A program made the position numbers and the translations under genes. This document shows positions 40,060 through 50,049 of a DNA stretch of 64,000 nt, piece after piece. The notes below the pieces were generated by a model. It saw only the letters and a list, made by a program, of their open reading frames with translations, searched no databases and was not told the origin of the DNA. Origin of the DNA: Prorocentrum cordatum. Its lineage: Eukaryota > Sar > Dinophyceae > Prorocentrales > Prorocentraceae. Position 1 is the first letter of the stretch. Each line of letters starts with the position of its first letter. The stretch covers positions 389,390-453,389 of the forward strand of contig CAUYUJ010012614.1 in NCBI GenBank assembly GCA_963575745.1, written 5' to 3'.

Positions 40060-40250
40060 ACTGGGGGGGGGGAAAGGGAGGGGGAGGAAGAGTGGGGGAG
40101 GAAGAGTGGAGGAGGAGAAGAGGAGGCGGCCAGAAGAGCGCGGCCCGATCAAGACAGGCGACCGAGGGGCAGGGGGTTGGGAGGAGGAAGGAGGAGGAGC
40201 GGGGGGGGGGGAGAGCAGAGCGAGGAGGAGGAGGAGGAGAAGGACAATAA
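40060..40250. repeat. GGA/G-rich low-complexity tract at the 5' border of element C
   Basis: Purine-rich sequence with G-runs at 40063-40072 and 40202-40211 and GGA repeats to 40240. It ends ACAATAATCACAATTGG, after which element C coding sequence starts abruptly. Confidence 0.8.
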
Positions 40251-40256
40251 TCACAA

Positions 40257-43200
40257 TTGGCCAAACCTCTCCCCAAGCTGCGGGACCGGGCCATGGCCCT
40301 ACACCTTGCAAGCATGTCTCCCACCAAAACCGCCTTTGCCTGGAACACCTACCTCATCGCGCTCATCCCGTACCCATCCCACTACTCCCTCCCTGACACC
40401 GTGCAAGAAAGGGCACTTCGAGCCCACTTGCGGGTCGCCCTCGGTCTCGCCTCCGCCTCCTGGATCCCAGACAACATTCTCACCGGCCTGGGCATCCGCT
40501 TCCAAGTCCCTGGCTGCCCCAAATGCCCGCTTGCCACCTCACGGGCGATTGCGGCCAGGGCGCACGCCCTAGATGACCTGTGGGGGCCCCTGCAGGCGAG
40601 GCACAAGGCAGGGAGAAGGTGGAACAAACTTGTGAAATGGGCACGGGAATTCACCCCTCGGGACGAGCCACGCAGGCCCGGCTCCAAGGTTCTGACCGAC
40701 GCCAGGGCCGCCGACCTCTTCAATCGTGCCATGAGAGAGCCCCCTCGTCGCCGGGCTCGTTACGTCGGGCGCGTTGTATACGTCGCGGCATGGACGCAGC
40801 TCCACGGGCACGTTGTGAGCACTTGGTGCTCCACAGCCAGCCACGAGCGTAGGTGGGCTCGAACAGACGGTGCGGAATGGTCCCTCCTTGGGCACTGTGC
40901 CTCCCTCACCGAGGCGCATCACGTCCTACGAGTCCTGGCCAATGGACTACCCGGGTCCGCGCGTAGACGAAGTGTTGCTGACAGGATCCCCCACCAATGC
41001 GGCTGCGACAGGGTGGCCAAAAGAGTCTGGCTCACCGCCATGCAACGGGATCGCGGACAGGCTTGGTGCGACTCGTGCCTCGGGCCCTGGACTGGAGAGG
41101 CCTCCCTCTGGCCCCTCCTTGGCGATGACGCGTTGCCCGAGGACTTGCGTCCATTTGCTGCAGAGAGGAGAAGGCAACTCGGCAACATCAGCGTTCCTAT
41201 CTGGCAAGGACTCTACGGAGCCTGCCCTCTCTGCGGCCTGGGGGAAGCCACTACCGAGCACGTGTGGGGCTGGTGCCCCGCCGCTGCCCTTGCCTGGGAG
41301 AAGGCTAGAGGCCCTGACCACCCCAGAGACCTTCCCACCGCGATATGCTCCAGAGGTCAACACCAGAGGCTTGCCTGCCGCCTTTTACACCAGATCTCCT
41401 TCAGATATTGCGTGAACCTGGACTGCGCCCCCATCGGTGCCGACGAAGCTGCCAGGCTCATCGTCCAGGGAATCGCCGTACCAGTTACCGACCTCCAGGA
41501 AGACAATGATGAGGACGACGACATACAAGAAGGGCAGGCCCCTGCTACACCGGCGGACGACACCGCCGTCTGGGCCCCCATGCTGGACCCCTGTCAACAT
41601 TGCAATCCCCAAGGGCCACACCTGCTGCGCATTCAGGGGGCTGCCGGACCGCATCTCGGCAGGCAAGCTCCGCGCGCCCGGGGGGGAATCCGGCGCCTCC
41701 CTGTCACGATCAGGGCCGCGCGGAGCGGGGATCGGCTTGCCGTTCTCCAAACGGGCGACACCAGGGCGAGCTGGATGCCGCCAGGGGTGGGCTGGTTCCC
41801 CTGCCCCAGGACAGACAGGTCCCCCAGTGCCCTCTGGACCAAGACCTACTGCAGACTCTGCGACCTGCATACCCTGGTGCTCAGAGCTAGCAGGGACATG
41901 GAGGCGGGCGAGGAGATCACCGTCGGAGACTCGCCGCTCCCCGCTGCCGACACGGCCCAACGGCCCCTTGAGCTCACCTTCGACGGTGGGGCTCGCCGGA
42001 TCGGGGAAGGTGATAAGGTCTCCGGGGCGGCAGCTGTCCTCTGGAGACACGACCCGCACCGCGGCTACCCGCGCGTCGTCGCGGTCGCCGTCGTTGCCCT
42101 TCCAGGCTGCGACAACGCGCAGACGGCGGACGCTTCCGGGTGCAGAGCGGGCCTTGCCCTGCTCCCCCACCTTGACACCACGCTTCGAGGGGCCCGGGTG
42201 GTCGGCGACAATCTCGCTGCCATCCGGTACGGAGCCGGCACTGGGCGCTATCGCCGGCTCCACCTGGCACAACAGATGGGTCTCGCTCTCCGACAAGCCA
42301 GCGGAGCCGGATGGACCCTCACATGGCAGGCTGTGCGTCGTCGCCTCAATAAAGCAGCCGACCGTCTTGCAACACTAGGGTTTTTTTTCTGGGCCGACGC
42401 TCTTCGACGCGCTGGCGACCTGACAGTCACCTCCTGGATCGTCTGGGACGGCTCCCAGCCGCCCCCCCCCCTCTTCCCTGCCGCGGACGTCGACCTCTGC
42501 GACTTGGACCAGGTTGCGCTGTTCGTTGATGCTCTCGAAAATCTCCCTCCCCCCTCCCCCTCTGATCGCCCCCCGCCGCGGCGCGCTGAGGTCCTGACGG
42601 GTCGCAGCTTCAGCTGCCGCTACAAGACAGCGCAGCCTTCCGCTGCCACCCTGGATCGGTTCCCACCTTGGATAATGCCAAAAAACAACCAGGGCCCCAT
42701 CCGTCGATGGCCCTCTTGCCTACCGTACAGTGGCGACGGGCCGCCAGAGCGCATGGGCACGCGCGTCTTCCTGGCCCGCTTTTGTCATTGGATGCGTTGG
42801 GTCTATTTCCGCGGCGGTTGGCGGCACTGGTGCGAGATCTGCCGGGAGCCCGCCGACGACACAGAGCACATCCTAAGCGAGAAGCACTACGACATGTCGG
42901 TGGCACGATGCCAGGGCGGGTGGCCACACCCGAACACCTTCGTCACTCCTGGGAATCTTTGGTGCAATTGTGGAGGGGAACCCTATGATGCGTTCCACCA
43001 GGTGTCTGTCGTGCGGAAGCCTTGGCACGGCTGGAGGCCCGTCCAGCCCTCGGTTACCCGTGACGGGGTACGCTCGCCCCCTGGCATCTCGATCCCAGAG
43101 GGCGCGCTACACGTGCCCATTACCTACCCCCTCTGGGACGATCCGCCGACGTACAACTGCCCCGGAGGCACCAGGGTGGACCCGGAGAGGGTTCGGACGC

Positions 43201-43637
43201 GCATGATGGACAGGCGGGGCGCCGCAAGAGAAGGCCTCAGGCTGTCCGAGGACGGCGACGGGAACAGGATGCGTGCGAAATCGACCATCGGGCTACACCC
43301 CTCACCTGGACTGGCTACAGGCACCTCGGGGGTGCCTCCCCCTCCACCCCCGCCGCCTTGCCCTCCTCCTGCCTGGGGCCCACCCTGTCAGCCGCGAACA
43401 GTTCTGTTGGCCGAAGACAGCGCGACGGAGGTTGACGCTCTCTCCCCGACAAGCCCAGCTGCCCTGGATGAGTCGCTGGCCATGCAGGCAGCCTCGGAGG
43501 TCGCCAGCCTCTACTCGGTTCCGCTGGGCTCCCCGCACTCTAGGGTCCATCCCAAGGCAGCGCTCGGGGAGCTGATCGGTGCCGTTCGACTCCCCCCACA
43601 AGTGCCTTACTCTGTCCAGGACCGAGGACAAACGTGA
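40257..43637 (+). CDS. RT connection domain, zinc finger, RNase H and linker (1126 codons)
   Basis: The frame is open from the 5' truncation; the ATG at 40257 lacks any claim to be the natural start. Residues 1-310 are the connection region shared with element B. CPLCGLGEATTEHVWGWC (about residues 320-337) is the C-x2-C-x6-H-x4-C finger typical of LINE C-termini. Residues 440-560 hold further CxxC pairs (CQHC, CRLC). RNase H follows at about 570-720: LTFDGGARR (first Asp), DASGCRAGLALL where the usual Glu is not obvious, VVGDNLAAIRYGAG (Asp) and RRRLNKAADRLA (Asn and Asp). It resembles the plant-type RVT_3 RNase H. A third Cys/His cluster is HWCEICREPADDTEHILSEK. A Pro-rich linker leads to a TGA at 43635-43637, beyond which the same frame continues into helicase. 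Confidence 0.75.
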   Translation: MAKPLPKLRDRAMALHLASMSPTKTAFAWNTYLIALIPYPSHYSLPDTVQERALRAHLRVALGLASASWIPDNILTGLGIRFQVPGCPKCPLATSRAIAARAHALDDLWGPLQARHKAGRRWNKLVKWAREFTPRDEPRRPGSKVLTDARAADLFNRAMREPPRRRARYVGRVVYVAAWTQLHGHVVSTWCSTASHERRWARTDGAEWSLLGHCASLTEAHHVLRVLANGLPGSARRRSVADRIPHQCGCDRVAKRVWLTAMQRDRGQAWCDSCLGPWTGEASLWPLLGDDALPEDLRPFAAERRRQLGNISVPIWQGLYGACPLCGLGEATTEHVWGWCPAAALAWEKARGPDHPRDLPTAICSRGQHQRLACRLLHQISFRYCVNLDCAPIGADEAARLIVQGIAVPVTDLQEDNDEDDDIQEGQAPATPADDTAVWAPMLDPCQHCNPQGPHLLRIQGAAGPHLGRQAPRARGGIRRLPVTIRAARSGDRLAVLQTGDTRASWMPPGVGWFPCPRTDRSPSALWTKTYCRLCDLHTLVLRASRDMEAGEEITVGDSPLPAADTAQRPLELTFDGGARRIGEGDKVSGAAAVLWRHDPHRGYPRVVAVAVVALPGCDNAQTADASGCRAGLALLPHLDTTLRGARVVGDNLAAIRYGAGTGRYRRLHLAQQMGLALRQASGAGWTLTWQAVRRRLNKAADRLATLGFFFWADALRRAGDLTVTSWIVWDGSQPPPPLFPAADVDLCDLDQVALFVDALENLPPPSPSDRPPPRRAEVLTGRSFSCRYKTAQPSAATLDRFPPWIMPKNNQGPIRRWPSCLPYSGDGPPERMGTRVFLARFCHWMRWVYFRGGWRHWCEICREPADDTEHILSEKHYDMSVARCQGGWPHPNTFVTPGNLWCNCGGEPYDAFHQVSVVRKPWHGWRPVQPSVTRDGVRSPPGISIPEGALHVPITYPLWDDPPTYNCPGGTRVDPERVRTRMMDRRGAAREGLRLSEDGDGNRMRAKSTIGLHPSPGLATGTSGVPPPPPPPPCPPPAWGPPCQPRTVLLAEDSATEVDALSPTSPAALDESLAMQAASEVASLYSVPLGSPHSRVHPKAALGELIGAVRLPPQVPYSVQDRGQT

Positions 43638-46332
43638 AGGAGGATCGCCTGGGTTGAAAGCCAGGCCTCGGTCGAGACGGTAGACGATGGTAGAGGCCCC
43701 CCACGAGAGGATCTCGCCAGGAGAGGTAACTGCGCACTCGGAGTTCGCGTCTCCAGGATCGATGCCAACACGAGCATGGAGGGCCTGGATGCCTTTCGGT
43801 TGCGGAACGCTATGAACCTACCCGACGGTGAAGAATGTCTGTTGTTGGAGTGGCCCTCAATGCACAAGGTTGCATCCAGACCCTTGGAACGTGACAAAGA
43901 GAGCAGGTGGCTGTATATTTCAGTCACGGGCCCCACAGTAGACAAGATCGCAGACGTCTCAGTCTGGTGGCCTCCCGCTCTGGGAGGTCACATCCACCCC
44001 GAGGACGCTCAAACGCTAGGTCTCAGCCCTTCCGCCAGGTACCCCTCAAACTGGTGCATCGCGGTCTGCAACAGCGGGAAGGGTGGTCAGTTCCACGAAG
44101 ACGAGACCAAGGCGAAACGCCCCCCTAGCGATGATCTTCCCTGGTACCGTGTGGACGAAGCCCCTTCTGCCATCCAGTTCTGGCGGCAATGCTCGGCGCT
44201 CGACCAGATCTACTACCTGCGCCAGAACCCAGCGGATCTGTTTGGCCACCAGCTGTCCCCTGTGACGTACCTCTTGGCCTTTGTACACGCCCCTCGGTCG
44301 GAACGAACTTTGGCCAACGACCTGGGGCGCACTCGTTCCCTGGGGCTGAGCCTTAGGGCCAGGGCGGCCGCCACCCTGGACCAGAGCGTTCCCGACGCCG
44401 ACCGCATGCAGGCTGTCAGAGACGGCATGCTACAGCAGGTGCTGCCTCTCCCCCAAGGCCTGAAGGCGTTCTCTGACGAGGAAATCTCAGATGCGACAGG
44501 CTCTGTCTTTCAGCGAGTGCGTCCCACTCCCGGCCTGGACACCCTCCGCAGAAGTTTGGACAAGCACAGGCCGAACAGCGATGCGACCAGTGCCCTGCAG
44601 GCCACCTTGAGCCACCGTGCCGTTCTAGTGCACGGGCCCCCTGGAACGGGCAAGACCACCTTCTCAGTAGCCTGCCTGGACATGTGGGGCCCCTGCCTAC
44701 GCCCTGGACGCGCGGCCGCTTTGGCAGCAGGGTCCAACGCAGCGGTCGACCAACCAGCTCTGGCAATGATCGAAGCACAACGTCAGCGGCGCCTCGATCA
44801 AGGCACGGGTTTCCCCGACAAGTTCGTGCGCTTGGCAAAGAAGGACCGTGTCAACGAGGCACTTGTCGACCTCGCGCCTGAAGGTCACTACAGAAGCGCC
44901 CGCGGAGATTTCCCGTTCCAGGACGGGGGCAAGAGCCAGGACTTCAGGCCCTACAAGGCGAGCTTACTACGGGAGGCCAGGGTAATCATGTCTACGCGCG
45001 AGGCGTCAGAGGCACTCGGTCAAAAGGACAGCCCCCAAATCGTCCTCCTGGTTATCGACGAGGCTGGACAAGCCACAGAGCTCCACGCGCTCATGTCCAT
45101 GGTAAACCTGATCAACAGTGGTGGGACCGTGGTCCTCGTCGGAGACCCGAACCAGCTGCCCCCCACGGTGCTCTCCAAGCTGGCGAACGACCTAGGGCTC
45201 TGCGTCAGCATCTTCGACAGGATGTTTCACGCACTCCGCGGCCAGGAATCGTCCGTAGTTCACCTTTCAATCTGCTATCGGATGCATCCGCAGCTACTCG
45301 CCTTCCCGAACGCAGCCTATTACGGGAAAGGCATGAAGTCTGGCATCCTGGATCCGCTCAGAGAGCGGCCAATCGTTGAGGGCATCCCCTGGAGAGACAT
45401 TCGCGCTTGGGAACCCGGGCGACTGGCAGCGCTGGCGAGACTCACCGAGTCTGACGAAGGTGACCTCCGCGCCACCCTTGAACCGCTAGACCCGCCGCCA
45501 AGCGCAGACAAGCACCGTTTCCTAATGGTTCACACACCCTCCTGGGAGGTCGCCTCAGAACTACAACCAGGCTTTGCCAATCTTCCGGAGGCGGCTCAGG
45601 CCGTGGACATCGCGCGCTCTTCTGCCGGAGCTCAACAAGGGCACCTCTGTCAGGATTGTGGTCGGCTACCAGCTCCAGACGGCTATTCTCATGGACGGGT
45701 GGCCGCAGGGTCCTCGTCACCTCTCCGGCGTCCTGCGTAACACTAGAGGAGGCGCGAAAGGGCAGCCCGGCAAGGGGAAAGACGGTCCTGGACGCGGTGG
45801 ACAGGACGCACCTGGCCCTGGACAACCCCCTCAAGGCCACAGGGTGGACACTCAGCGCTGGCAACGCGTGTTCCGAGAGGACCATGATGCCCACGCTGCC
45901 ATCAGCTCCTCTTTCCCTGGGCTACGGCAGATTGCGGGCGAGCACCTGAAGAGCGGGGCGCTCAAGCTCACCACAATCGACTCCAGCCAGGGAGGCGAGG
46001 CGGACATCGTAATCGTGTTATTTACCCGGAGCAACGGGAACTACAACTTGGGTTTCGTCGATGACGCCAAGCGCCTGAACGTGGCAATCACCAGGGCTAA
46101 GCGGGACATCCTGATCTTGGGAGACGGTCGCACGTTTGCCGACGCCGCCTGGTCTCAGCCTCGCGTACTCTCAGAGTACGGGCGATTGGCTCGCCTTTGG
46201 GCCCGGTTTCGAGGCCGCGCCCTTGTGGGCCACAGGCTTTCCCTGGGCATCGACGAGAGCTTCGACCCACTCCAGGACCTTGCCGCATGGATACCCTCGC
46301 CCGTCGCCTGGGGCAGTGACGCAAAGGAGTAG
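43638..46332 (+). pseudogene. UPF1-like superfamily 1 helicase, one frameshift
   Basis: The frame of the preceding ORF continues after the TGA (RRIAWVESQASVETVDDG) and reaches MEGLDAFRLRNAMNLPDGEE at 43776. An N-terminal domain (WWPPALGGHIHPED, IQFWRQCSALDQIYYLRQNP) precedes the helicase core. Motif I is VHGPPGTGKTTFS (about 44629-44667), motif II VIDEAGQATE (45053-45082), motif III VGDPNQLPPTV (45139-45171) and motif IV SICYRMHPQLLAFPNA (45269-45316). After a frameshift near 45590, motif V is TIDSSQGGEADIVIV (45972-46016) and motif VI LNVAITRAKRDILILGD (46077-46127). All catalytic residues are kept. UPF1-group enzymes unwind RNA or DNA 5' to 3' using ATP. A role in copying or protecting element RNA is inference. 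A TAG ends the frame at 46330-46332. Confidence 0.8.
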
Positions 46333-47595
46333 AGCGGGCAGAGCGAGCTGGACGTTGCCAAGAAGAAAGCGCGTGACGCCCAGGCCACCGATTTCGCCGA
46401 GCGTTATAACGCACCCCTGGACGAGCGCTTCGACTGGGAGACCCTGGGTAAGCTAATCTCGGGATGGCTCCACGATGTCCTCTCGACGCCTGCCTTTCAT
46501 GTGCTCATATTCCTTATGTCCGGGCTGCGCCCCCACGAATTCACGCTGGCCAATGCACCGCGGCAGCCGGGCATGCTCGACCGCAAGGCTTGGTCGCACC
46601 TGGGCTTCTTGTTTGACATGTCTGTAGGGCTCGATGCGACCAATCTAGTCTACAACGCGCTGTGGGCAGCAATGGTTTGGTCGCTCGGCCTGGGCGCCCC
46701 CTGGGGGGGCGCGAGCTACGCCGTCCCCGACGACTCCCTTCCTCCGTTGCCTCATGCCAATGGCAGGCGTGTAACACTCTGGAAGCGCCGCCAGTGCACC
46801 CCCAAAGGGCTCTTCCGTCAGGTCCCCAAGGCTTGGAGCTCCGCTACCAAGGACTGCTGCAGACACAGGAGGCACCCTGGAATGGCCGGTTTGGGAGAGA
46901 TCCTCCGAGGATGCGGTTCCTCGATGGAAGAGTTCCGCCAGGGAATCATAGACACCGACGGCCTCCCCATGGATTCCTGCAAGGCCCGTTCGCTTCTGGT
47001 TGTCATGATGCTCATGCTCCGCGAACCGCGAGTGTTTCTGTGGCCTTTCTCTCATGCAGAGCAGGCCGGGGACGTCATCGAAGCCATTCTGGGGTTCTGC
47101 GTCCCCTGGCAAGAGGTCCACCAGGATTTCCGAAGCCAGTTCGCCCGTCCCTGGAGCCTCACACTGGACGACCTGGCGGACCTGCACGGCCGCATCGAGG
47201 CGGTTCTACCCCACATCTCCAAGCTCGTGGCATTGGCGCATCACCGCCCGGCTGCGCAGGAAGCCGGCTGCCCGCAGACCTGGAGCGAGATGGACAGGCA
47301 AGACTTCCAGCTAGAAGCACCGATGCTCGTCCTCGAACGGATCGTCCCGGCAGCAACTCGGACCTCCCTGGATACACGCGGCTGCTCAGTGTGTGCGCTA
47401 CACGTCGCGCTGGCGGGGACCGACGCCTCCCTCGGTCCTGACGACCGGGTTGCGGGTCTTTCCTACATTGGCGGCGGACTTGCCCTGTCCCAGACCGACC
47501 TCAATGCTCCTCCACCACCGGCCCCGGCCCCAGGCACCAGACTGGGCCCTCCATTTCATCCCCGACGAGAGGCTCGTGCTCGAGAAGAAGAATAA
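46333..47595 (+). pseudogene. Element C downstream domain, unrecognised
   Basis: The helicase frame continues after the single TAG (SELDVAKKKARDAQATDFAE, then WETLGKLISGWLHDVLSTPA) and runs to 47595 with balanced, partly hydrophobic protein: HVLIFLMSGLRPHEFTLANA, NLVYNALWAAMVWSLGLG, SLLVVMMLMLREPRVFLWPF and ISKLVALAHHRPAAQEAG. No catalytic motif was recognised. Given one stop in 5.9 kb, this must be part of the same polyprotein as the helicase. Confidence 0.5.
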
Positions 47596-48016
47596 CAGAT
47601 ACACGTGCGACAGGTGCGGAAAGGACCAGCTGACTGCCGCCGAGGGTACCTGGATCTCCGACAGCACGCGCCAGATGGTCGCTCAGAGTAGGCCTCAGGC
47701 CTACATCAACGGTGCCAACATGGGTTGGCACTGCGACGTCTGCAGGATACGCCACCTGGAGGACAATGGCCTCCCTACGCCTGCAGGAGCGAAGCTCGCC
47801 GACAGAGTCAAGGAGCATGCGCAGCAGAGGTCGGGGACCAGCAACGACAGAGCGAGCGCCCTCCCTTCCCTGGGGCACCTTCCGCTTGGCTACGGCTGTA
47901 GCCCCCTGGCGGACACGAGGACGTTAGCGGACCTCTTCATGGTGCCGACGGGCATGAAGAGACGAGCGCTTCGGCATCAAAGCCGCGCAGACGCAGACCT
48001 AGTCTGCGCGGTGTGA
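47540..48016 (+). pseudogene. Element C zinc-ribbon-like segment
   Basis: After a frameshift near 47570-47590 (AG-rich GAGAAGAAGAAT) the coding frame reads DWALHFIPDERLVLEKKNNR, YTCDRCGKDQLTAAEGTW and MGWHCDVCRIRHLEDN. Two CxxC pairs about 45 residues apart (CDRC, CDVC) suggest one zinc-binding module. The frame stops at 48016 and coding resumes in another frame. Confidence 0.5.
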
Positions 48017-48039
48017 CACCTGCCCCCAAGGGGCCCCGC

Positions 48040-50049
48040 TTCTCGTTTGGGACCCCGGCTCTCCGCCTCTGGGTTGCTTCATTTGGAAGTTTGCGGAAGG
48101 TATAGGCGTTCCCGAGCAAGATGGGCTGCCCCCCATCGACAAGCGTGCCCTGGCCTGGTGGGGACGCCAATGGAACGCTACATGGTGCTGCCGTCGCTGC
48201 CTGGTTCCGATTTGGAACATAGGCCCGGCCACCCTGGATCACATCCTGGATCGCGACTTCAGATCGTTGTATCCAGAAAAACCTCCTGCCCTTCCCCCGC
48301 TTAGCAGCCAGATAGGGTTCGAGGCGCCTGTGGACAGTGTGGATTCTCTTCCTTGGCTAGTCGTGGACGCCAAGGCCCAGGACCAATTCACCAAGGTCGG
48401 AGCAAACAGTCCCCCTGGACCCAGCGCCACAGGCAGCTCTGGTGCAGCGTCAGAGCCAACCCCCAGGACTCTCGCCCAGCTTTTGGAGCTCCTGCCAGAT
48501 CTTCCACCACCACAGGGCCCGCTCCTGAGCGACAGAGACGTCAACAATCCCATCCTAAGCGCTGAGGATCCCAGCAGGCCTGGCACTGGCGGACTGTCCG
48601 CACGGCGATCGCTGGTATCCTTCCTCCGCGACTTCCATCCTGGACTGGAATACACCTGGAGGCAGTTTTGTATCGCCAACCGCGACAGAAGGGCCCCGGG
48701 GCCCAGCTTCGACGAGACCTCCCTGCCCGACGATTTCCTGTCTGAGTTCCTTAGGACCATTTATGGTGACTACATCCCCGACGACTGTCCCCTTCCCAAC
48801 CGGCGCTTGGAAGGTAAGCGCGTGGCCGCGGCGCGAGTCATAGCGCACCTGGCCAACGGCGAGAGACATAAGGAGCCCTGGAAGGTTTATGCGGAAACGC
48901 GGGCCCCGGCAAATGGCCTCGATCCCATCCGACATGAGATCGGCACGCTGACGGGCTTCCTGCTCAGCCTCGGTGACGATGCCCTCGCCTCGGCGTCCAT
49001 CACCTCCTTGACAGAGTCTCCACCAACAGGCGTGTTGACCATGAGCGACGACAGGCCAGACACTCCCATAGCTGCCGGCACAGACAGGTCCCAGGGCACG
49101 GTGGACAACGACTCGCGTATGGGCCACCATGACCCGCCCGACTACGGCAACGGCGAAAGCGCGGAAGACGGGATCCCCCTTACCAAGATGGAGCCCGACT
49201 TCGGAGAAGACGAACCCGCTCGTCCCCCCACGTGCTCGGAGTCGGCCCAGGACGACGATGATAATCGCTCAGGCGACGAGGCGCCACAGCGAAGCCCATC
49301 GGCGGACAGCTCTGACTCCAGCCGCGAGGATGCCGCGACCTCAGCTGGAGAGGAAGCGCCCTACGCCGACCGCAGAAGCGATCCAGCCCGAGACCCCGCG
49401 AGGGACGAGAGAGCCAGCGACCGAGGTGGCTCGCGGTGCGAGCGCTCTCCCGCGCCCACCCCGCAGCTCCCTGGACAGGGGCCCTATCACCTCGCCATAC
49501 TGGTACATCGGAGCAGGACGCACGGGAGGCGGCCCCATGTACAAAGTCTGGCTTGGCACAGTCGAAATCGAGCGTCCCGACGAGACACCAGCCAGACGCA
49601 TATCCAGGCTTCAGTCGGAGCTGGGCGCAGTCTTCTGCGCGCTGTGGACAGCAAACACGCAGCGCACTCTGCTCCCTGGATGCAGGGCGCCCGAATCCGA
49701 CCCGAAACTATACACGCCCACGGACATCAACAATTTCCTAGAGGCCTGGAAGGACTGTGGGTATGACGCCTACGAGATGAACACGAGGCTGGGCTATGGC
49801 ATCGACTGGGATAGGTTACGAGCCAACTACTTGCGTCACTTCCATACAGACGACAGGAGCAAAGGCGGCTATCGCCACGCGGGCCGGCGTGACCGTGCGA
49901 CAAGTTCCTGGGGCACCTGGGGCAGTTGGCAGGGCGAGTGGCGCGATGGATGGCGTGAAGATCGCTGGCAGACGGGTGGCAAACGCGGCGGAGGTTGCTC
50001 TGGTGATCGGGGCGATAGAGATGGAAAGAGGCTCCGTTGGAGAGACTGA
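48040..50049 (+). pseudogene. Element C C-terminal region with acidic linker and GR/W-rich tail
   Basis: From about 48115 one frame reads LAWWGRQWNATWCCRRCLVP and IWNIGPATLDHILDRDFRSL, then RSLVSFLRDFHPGLEYTWRQ and LSEFLRTIYGDYIPDDCPL, followed by an acidic Ser/Asp/Glu-rich disordered stretch (about 49030-49400). A frameshift near 49500 leads to YWYIGAGRTGGGPMYKVWLG, RISRLQSELGAVFCALWTAN and DINNFLEAWKDCGYDAYEMN. The end is a Trp/Gly/Arg-rich tail (GTWGSWQGEWRDGWREDRWQ, then KRLRWRD) and a TGA at 50047-50049. The basic tail may bind nucleic acid. No catalytic domain was recognised. Confidence 0.5.

Larger units (their letters stand above)
40253..50049 (+). mobile_element. Element C: 3' part of a giant LINE-like element encoding RNase H and a UPF1-like helicase
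   Basis: A 9.8-kb plus-strand coding ghost. It begins inside the RT connection domain (KPLPKLRDRAMALHLASM, matching element B KPLPKMRDRARALHIAGM) and continues through a zinc finger, an RNase H domain, a second Cys/His region, a full SF1 helicase and at least three further zinc-ribbon-like segments. It ends in a Gly/Arg/Trp-rich tail at 50049. RNase H and helicase lie in the same frame, separated only by one TGA at 43635-43637. The 5' end is truncated, as in many LINE insertions. Later frameshifts lie near 45590, 47580, 48020 and 49500. Confidence 0.75.
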
